Shown here: in pieces, positions 59,263-64,000 of the stretch
Position numbering within the stretch: the stretch's first letter is position 1
How the letters are laid out: each line of letters starts with the position of its first letter
Program-made: the position numbers and the translations under genes
Origin: a virus
DNA length: 64,000 bases
IMG/VR virus record: IMGVR_UViG_3300028608_000008
Span: 1-64,000 of that record
Reading direction: 5' to 3' (one strand)
Notes under the pieces: model-generated
What the model was told of the DNA's origin: nothing
Databases searched by the model: none
What the model saw: the letters and a program-made list of their open reading frames with translations, nothing else

Positions 59263-62200
59263 ATGGCCGAACTCATTGAAATGGAAAAGGTGGCGGGCCG
59301 CTACCAGTCGAAGCATGACCTCATGCAAGACATTCCACAAAGCCGCAATGAAAAGATTGACGTTAAGGATCACTTCGGCGACGGCAAAAAAGGTCGCGGT
59401 GGTCCGAAAACGTCTTCGAGTTCCAACGCCAAGGCCAAGGCGTCCAGCACCACGGTAAACAACAAAACCGAAAACGTCTACAATCAGGCGCAGTCGGACG
59501 ATGTTGAAATCCAAACCAAAGCAATCACGCAGCAATCCCAAACGCTGAATGAACAAACTGGTTTGATGAAGGCGCAGTCCGGCAAGCTGGACGACCTCAA
59601 CATCACAATGGACAAGCTGTACGCTTTGCTTTATCGCGAGCATACGAAACTCAGTCCGAAATACCAAAACACTCCACAGCCTATGTTGCAGCCTGATTTC
59701 TCCGGTATGCAACCTGACCAAAACGGACAGACAAATAGCTTTGCTGATCTGGCCGGAAGCATCATGGATATGATGGGCGGTGGTGACGGAAAAGGCAAAG
59801 GGAAGAAAAAACCAAAGATTCAGAAAACCGGTGGCGGCATCAAAGGGAAGTTTGGCCGCGCTTGGGGAGCAATGAAAAACGCGGGCGGTTCTTTGCTTGG
59901 CCTCGGTGCCGAAGCTGCGGAAGGCGGTTTGGGTTCGCGGGTTATGCAAGGCGCAAAAGGCATTTTCAGCGGCGGCGGTGGCGGCGGTGGCTGGCGCGGT
60001 AAACTTGCAAAAGGTGCAATGGCTGCGGGTGCGGCTGCTGTTGGTTACAAAGGTTTAGAATCGCTCGGCGGCCTCGGTGCGGTAAGTGCGCACTTTGAAT
60101 CGGGCAAAGGTGGCGTCGGCACAATCAGTACCGGTAAAGGCGACCACGGCGGCGTTTCGTATGGTGCTCACCAGTTGAGTTCCAAATCCGGAACCATGAA
60201 TGCGTTTTTGCGTTCTGAATCCGGTTCTGCATACGCTCAGGAATTCGCAGGTCTGCAACCGGGTAGCGCAGCGTTCAACCAGAAGTACAAAGAGATTGTT
60301 GCACGCGACGGTGAAGGTTTCGATAAAGCGCAATCCAACTTTATCAAAGCCACGCACTATGATCCGGCAGCACGCAAGCTGGCAAAAGACACCGGCCTTG
60401 ATGTTTCCGGTCGCAGCCGTGCGGTTCAGGAAATGGTTTATTCCACTTCCACGCAATACGGCGGCGGTTCCTCGGTAATGGCGAAAGCACTTGCTGGCCG
60501 TGATGCCAATAGCATGAGCGACGAAGACATTATTGACGCAGTGCAAAACTACAAACGCGACAACGTTGGGACGCACTTCAAGTCGTCGAGTGCAAAACAA
60601 CAAGCGGGTGTGGCTGCGCGGGCGGAAAGAGAAAAAGCCATGCTGCGCCAGATTCTTGATGATGAACGCAAGAATCCGCAAGGTGTAATGAAAGGCGAAG
60701 ACAAAAAAGGCGTAGACGGAAACACTGCGGCCGAAGTTGTCCAAGGCAAAACTGATCCGAAATCGCTTCCAGCGGATTCTGTTGCCAAAGCGCAGCAACA
60801 AAGTGTCGGCATTATGCCAATGCAACCGCAAGACGTAAAAGCGGATGAAGCGTTGGGCACCAGTGAAGACGGCGAACAATTTGTAACCGTGCAACAATCC
60901 ACTGGCGGCGTTACTGCGGTCGATGGGGCTGGTATGGCATTGGCCGGGGCTGGTATTGCAAAAGCTGGGGCCGATGGCACCAAAGCCGCAACCGCAACCA
61001 AAGCCATGATTTCTTCCGGTGAAAAAGCTACGCTGAAAGGCGCAGCAAAAGTCGGTGGCAAGATGCTCGGTCCCGGCGTTAGTGTTGCAATGGACGGCTA
61101 CCGCGCTGCGGAAGTTATCAACGATGACAAAATGTCGAGTGCGAAAAAGGAAACTGAACTCGCAGGCATTGGTGGTTCCATGGCTGGCGCTGTTGCTGGC
61201 GGTGCAATCGGTGCAACAATGGGTTCCGTTGTTCCTGTTGCGGGTACTGCGGTCGGCGGCGTCATTGGTTCCATTGGTGGCGCAATAGTTGGCGAAGAAG
61301 GTGTGAAGGCTGGCGTCAATTACGTTATGGGAACTCCCGAAGAACGTGAAGCAAAAGCCGCATCGAAAATGTATGTCAATTCTCCGTTGCTGCAAGGCGA
61401 ACATTCGACTTTGCCAACGGCGCCGGTTGCATTGCCTTCGGTAAAAGATTTGATGACGGTGCCACCAAAAGCGCCAACTGAAATCCAAACCGCTGCATTG
61501 GCCGCACCTGCAAAACCTGCGGACGCTACGCCGGTAATTCCGCCAGCGCAAAAAATGGATGGTAAATCTGTTGCGGAAACGCTCGCCCCTTCGGTTGCCG
61601 CATCTTCGACTCCGGGCTGGAATCCAACCCCGGATGAAATGGCAACTTGGAAAGCGATGACAGTTCCAGTCGCTCCAAACGCGCCGTCGTTCCACAAAGC
61701 TGCACGCGATCTTGCTGCAAAAGATAAACCGGCAGAAGTGTTGACGCCAAGCAATCCGGAAACGCAAATTGGTAAAGCTGCAACGTATCAAGCGGCTGCA
61801 CCGAAAAGCGAAACTCCGGCACCAGTACAGGCGCCTGCGCAAGCACCGACCAAAACTTTTGATATGCCGAAACAGGAAGCTGCGCCGCCATCGGTTACGG
61901 CTCCAACCTATTCGGAAATCAAACCTTTCCAGCAACCGGCAGTCGTTCCAAACACTCCGTCCATTGCAACAAACGTTTCTGCAACTCCGGTAAGCGCTGG
62001 CTCCGATGGGCTTTCCTCAAACGTTGACCGGTTAGCAACCGCTGCACAATCGCTTGCTGATTCCGCTGCAAAAATGGCCGGGGCTGGTGGCGTCAAAGAC
62101 GGAAAAGGTGATCCCACAAAACCGGGAATGCCGGGCGCTGCACCTGCTGGAATGCAATCGGTTGAAGCAAAACCAGTTGGCGCTTCTCTGTTTGAAAAAC

Positions 62201-62547
62201 TGAATCCGTTCTCGCCTGCGAGTCCGCAATTCTACAAATCGGAACCTGCAATTTCGCAACGTCCGCAAATGGCCGCACCAGTGGTCAGCGCTGCGCCTAC
62301 TCCGGTTGCAGCAATGCCAGCACGCGAATCGGCAGCACCTCAACCAATAGACAACATTTCGAATATTCGCATGGCGACACAAGCGCCAGCACCGGCTCCG
62401 GCTGCACCTGCACCATCGGCAGGCGGTGGAGGCGGCGCAGCAAAAGGTGGCGGAGGTGGTTCGGGTTCGGATAAACCGACGCTCGATGAAATCCCCGCGC
62501 TGATTAGCGATTTCGGATTGGTGTTTGTAAACTCGGGACTTCTGTAA
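59263..62547 (+). CDS. Tape-measure-like protein with a muralytic (lysozyme-like) domain
   Basis: This 1094-residue protein comes after the hub candidates, where the tape measure is expected. The N-terminal part is polar with a coiled coil (about 80-130). Residues about 265-430 resemble a peptidoglycan hydrolase fold: E279 in FESGKGG, then GVGTISTGKGDHGGVSYG-type residues, QLSSKSG and a helical pack. Many phage tail-lysin modules have this SYGAHQL-type loop. A glycine-rich hydrophobic stretch lies at about 634-680. The C-terminal 400 residues are Ala/Pro-rich. It likely sets tail length and locally digests the cell wall during injection. Confidence 0.65.
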   Translation: MAELIEMEKVAGRYQSKHDLMQDIPQSRNEKIDVKDHFGDGKKGRGGPKTSSSSNAKAKASSTTVNNKTENVYNQAQSDDVEIQTKAITQQSQTLNEQTGLMKAQSGKLDDLNITMDKLYALLYREHTKLSPKYQNTPQPMLQPDFSGMQPDQNGQTNSFADLAGSIMDMMGGGDGKGKGKKKPKIQKTGGGIKGKFGRAWGAMKNAGGSLLGLGAEAAEGGLGSRVMQGAKGIFSGGGGGGGWRGKLAKGAMAAGAAAVGYKGLESLGGLGAVSAHFESGKGGVGTISTGKGDHGGVSYGAHQLSSKSGTMNAFLRSESGSAYAQEFAGLQPGSAAFNQKYKEIVARDGEGFDKAQSNFIKATHYDPAARKLAKDTGLDVSGRSRAVQEMVYSTSTQYGGGSSVMAKALAGRDANSMSDEDIIDAVQNYKRDNVGTHFKSSSAKQQAGVAARAEREKAMLRQILDDERKNPQGVMKGEDKKGVDGNTAAEVVQGKTDPKSLPADSVAKAQQQSVGIMPMQPQDVKADEALGTSEDGEQFVTVQQSTGGVTAVDGAGMALAGAGIAKAGADGTKAATATKAMISSGEKATLKGAAKVGGKMLGPGVSVAMDGYRAAEVINDDKMSSAKKETELAGIGGSMAGAVAGGAIGATMGSVVPVAGTAVGGVIGSIGGAIVGEEGVKAGVNYVMGTPEEREAKAASKMYVNSPLLQGEHSTLPTAPVALPSVKDLMTVPPKAPTEIQTAALAAPAKPADATPVIPPAQKMDGKSVAETLAPSVAASSTPGWNPTPDEMATWKAMTVPVAPNAPSFHKAARDLAAKDKPAEVLTPSNPETQIGKAATYQAAAPKSETPAPVQAPAQAPTKTFDMPKQEAAPPSVTAPTYSEIKPFQQPAVVPNTPSIATNVSATPVSAGSDGLSSNVDRLATAAQSLADSAAKMAGAGGVKDGKGDPTKPGMPGAAPAGMQSVEAKPVGASLFEKLNPFSPASPQFYKSEPAISQRPQMAAPVVSAAPTPVAAMPARESAAPQPIDNISNIRMATQAPAPAPAAPAPSAGGGGGAAKGGGGGSGSDKPTLDEIPALISDFGLVFVNSGLL

Positions 62548-63326
62548 TGGCTACTGCAACTCCAAACGCAGCAACCCCAGCGGCCAAACCGTACACGTCC
62601 GATATTTACATGGCAACGCTAAACGTAAAACGGGACAACGCGGATTATCTGAATATCAGTACCCCGTTGCCTGAAAGTTTTTCGTTTGGTTTGACCAGCC
62701 ACTTTGACCGTCCGCTCGATCAGCCGCTTTCCAACCTGAACCAAGGTGGCGGCATCGCAGCAAACAGTTTGGTGAAAGCTGGTGCAACTGCAATCACCGG
62801 CCAAACAACCAAGATGAAGTTTTTGTCTGGTGCCGTTTGGTCGGGCGGTTCGTATTTGCAAATTTCGTTGCCCTTCCTTTTGCATGCGTACACCGATGCA
62901 AAAATGGACGTGATGGATAAGCTGATTCAATTAATGTCACTCGCGGCTCCAAGCGAAGACGGTTTGGGCGGGACGCTTCGTGCGCCCGGTCCGACCGTGG
63001 CAAACCTTGATGCGATTATGGAAGGCAACTTTTCGCAACAAGGCAACCCTTTGCAAATGGGCGGCGATCTGATTACTGTAAACCTCGGAAGATTCATGAC
63101 GTTGAGTCCGTGCATCATCACCGACGTAACTCCGACGTTTGACACAGTGCTGGATCAAAACGGAACGCCAATGGGTGTTTCGGTAAACGTGAGTATTGAA
63201 ACGTTCTTCACCACGACGCAGGAAGATTTGATTAAAGCTTTCCAAAGCAGTATCACTGCGGGCACCGGTGCGAAGTCTGGCACAGGCTGGGGCGTTCTCA
63301 ATCTCGCAAAACTGATTGGTGGATAA
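62547..63326 (+). CDS. Baseplate/tail-tube-junction protein candidate
   Basis: This 259-residue protein starts at the ATG overlapping the previous stop (TAATG). It is Ala-rich at the N-terminus, then a mostly beta domain ending in an ITDVTPTFDTVLD-type strand. Size and place, directly before the gp53-type wedge protein, fit T4 gp48/gp54-like junction proteins. Sequence evidence is modest. Confidence 0.4.
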   Translation: MATATPNAATPAAKPYTSDIYMATLNVKRDNADYLNISTPLPESFSFGLTSHFDRPLDQPLSNLNQGGGIAANSLVKAGATAITGQTTKMKFLSGAVWSGGSYLQISLPFLLHAYTDAKMDVMDKLIQLMSLAAPSEDGLGGTLRAPGPTVANLDAIMEGNFSQQGNPLQMGGDLITVNLGRFMTLSPCIITDVTPTFDTVLDQNGTPMGVSVNVSIETFFTTTQEDLIKAFQSSITAGTGAKSGTGWGVLNLAKLIGG

Positions 63327-63327
63327 C

Positions 63328-63660
63328 ATGGCTGACCTCGGCGACCATTCCACGTTTTTGGTGATTGACGAACTGGGCATTGATCCTTTGCGGGACAAAG
63401 CCATTGACGCAATCATGGAAACGAGAGGTTTTGAATTCTACACCGTGAAGTCGAGTGAACAGCACAACACGCCGTTGCTCGCCTACAACGTGTACCGGAA
63501 CGAAAAATTCTGGTGGCATATCCAAGTCTACAACGGACTCGACGATATGTTTGAAGTCAAAACCGGTATGCAAATCAAAATCCCTGATATGAACGAAATG
63601 GTCACGCGTCTAACTGCCGCAATGAAGCCGACCAATTCCAACAAAACAGTGAGTATCTAA
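63328..63660 (+). CDS. Baseplate wedge protein, gp53/LysM-like
   Basis: This 110-residue protein begins at the ATG at 63328, right after the previous stop. It has the compact pattern of T4 gp53-type wedge proteins: a YNVYRNEKFWWHIQVYNG core, then DMFEVKTGMQIKIP, which is the LysM-like part. In T4 gp53 clamps neighbouring wedges together around the hub. The neighbouring junction and hub candidates support the assignment. Confidence 0.7.
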   Translation: MADLGDHSTFLVIDELGIDPLRDKAIDAIMETRGFEFYTVKSSEQHNTPLLAYNVYRNEKFWWHIQVYNGLDDMFEVKTGMQIKIPDMNEMVTRLTAAMKPTNSNKTVSI

Positions 63661-64000
63661 ATGCAAGCGACTCTGAATATTGAGGGCTTGGCGTATTGCT
63701 CAATCGACATTGAAGGTTCTTCGGTTCCTCCGTCGATGAACATGCTGAGTAGCATTTTGATTATGGAAGGTTTCGGAATGGGTCTGCCCGTTCTGCAACT
63801 GATCCTCAACGACGAAAAAGAGTCGCTGTCCAAAGAACTCGCGATTGCCGACGGCTCGCGCATTGTGATTCGCATGGGCCGCGACACCAAGAATATCAAG
63901 GAATGTCCGTTTCGTGTTTTCGGGTGGCGCCGTTCGCGTTCCACTTCCGGACCGCGTTTGGAAATTGTTGGTTTGCTTGACGTTCCGGAATTCGGCGCGG
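63661..64000 (+). CDS. Baseplate hub protein candidate, cut by window end
   Basis: An ATG directly after the wedge gene opens a frame that runs through the end of the window (113 residues visible). The visible part is beta-rich with a strand LPVLQLILND, then LAIADGSRIVIRMGRD and a Arg/Ser-rich turn. Position and pattern fit the start of a gp27-like hub or a related tail protein, but the main body is outside. Confidence 0.45.
   Translation, partial: MQATLNIEGLAYCSIDIEGSSVPPSMNMLSSILIMEGFGMGLPVLQLILNDEKESLSKELAIADGSRIVIRMGRDTKNIKECPFRVFGWRRSRSTSGPRLEIVGLLDVPEFGA

Overview
The window is 64 kb of a large tailed-phage genome of jumbo-phage type with a contractile (myovirus) tail. Every gene I can support reads left to right. 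Coding density is very high: neighbours commonly share ATGA, GTGA or TAATG junctions, and no gap reaches 300 bases. I see no tRNA, rRNA, CRISPR array, insertion sequence, integrase or attachment site. The host cannot be read directly. Codon choice (moderate GC, GAA/AAA/TTC/CGC preferred, TTA/CTA/TCA rare) and the gene families fit a Gammaproteobacterial, possibly Pseudomonas-like, host. That is an inference, as is kinship with jumbo myoviruses.

Layout. 1-5686: a lysine/alanine/proline-rich histone-like protein cut by the window edge, then five unrecognised proteins that may be virion components. 5741-14798: a small operon with an HNH nuclease, a giant 1988-residue SNF2/SF2-type ATPase and a peptidoglycan-binding-like protein. 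14899-27756: a replication block with a family A DNA polymerase fused to a uracil-DNA-glycosylase-like domain and a 3'-5' exonuclease, a probable sliding clamp, an SF2 helicase, a possible degenerate AAA+ loader, a J-domain protein and many small unknowns. 27823-30892: a B12-dependent class II ribonucleotide reductase and one unknown. 31037-39192: a tail-sheath paralogue followed by three related proteins carrying 0, 4 and 6 Ig-like domains, then an acidic protein. 39196-43085: an NAD-dependent DNA ligase that contains no cysteine and a family 2 glycosyltransferase. 42919-52586: head morphogenesis (prohead protease, a tube-like protein, a P-loop kinase-like protein, a probable scaffold/core protein, a decoration protein candidate and the major capsid protein). 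52653-64000: neck and tail (neck candidates, main sheath, two tube proteins, two paralogous hub or assembly proteins, a tape-measure-like protein with a muralytic domain, baseplate proteins including a gp53-type wedge subunit, and a hub candidate cut by the window end). Terminase and portal genes are not seen and probably lie outside.

The most interesting pattern is the duplication of contractile-tail parts. There are two clearly paralogous sheath proteins 24 kb apart and three probable tube-fold proteins, one of them beside the prohead protease. The extra sheath heads its own cassette with modular Ig-domain proteins. This suggests that the phage builds a second sheath/tube-like structure or a tail of mixed composition. 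A 15-base AT-rich motif with one mismatch lies upstream of the sheath cassette and of the gene at 4841, and is a candidate phage promoter.
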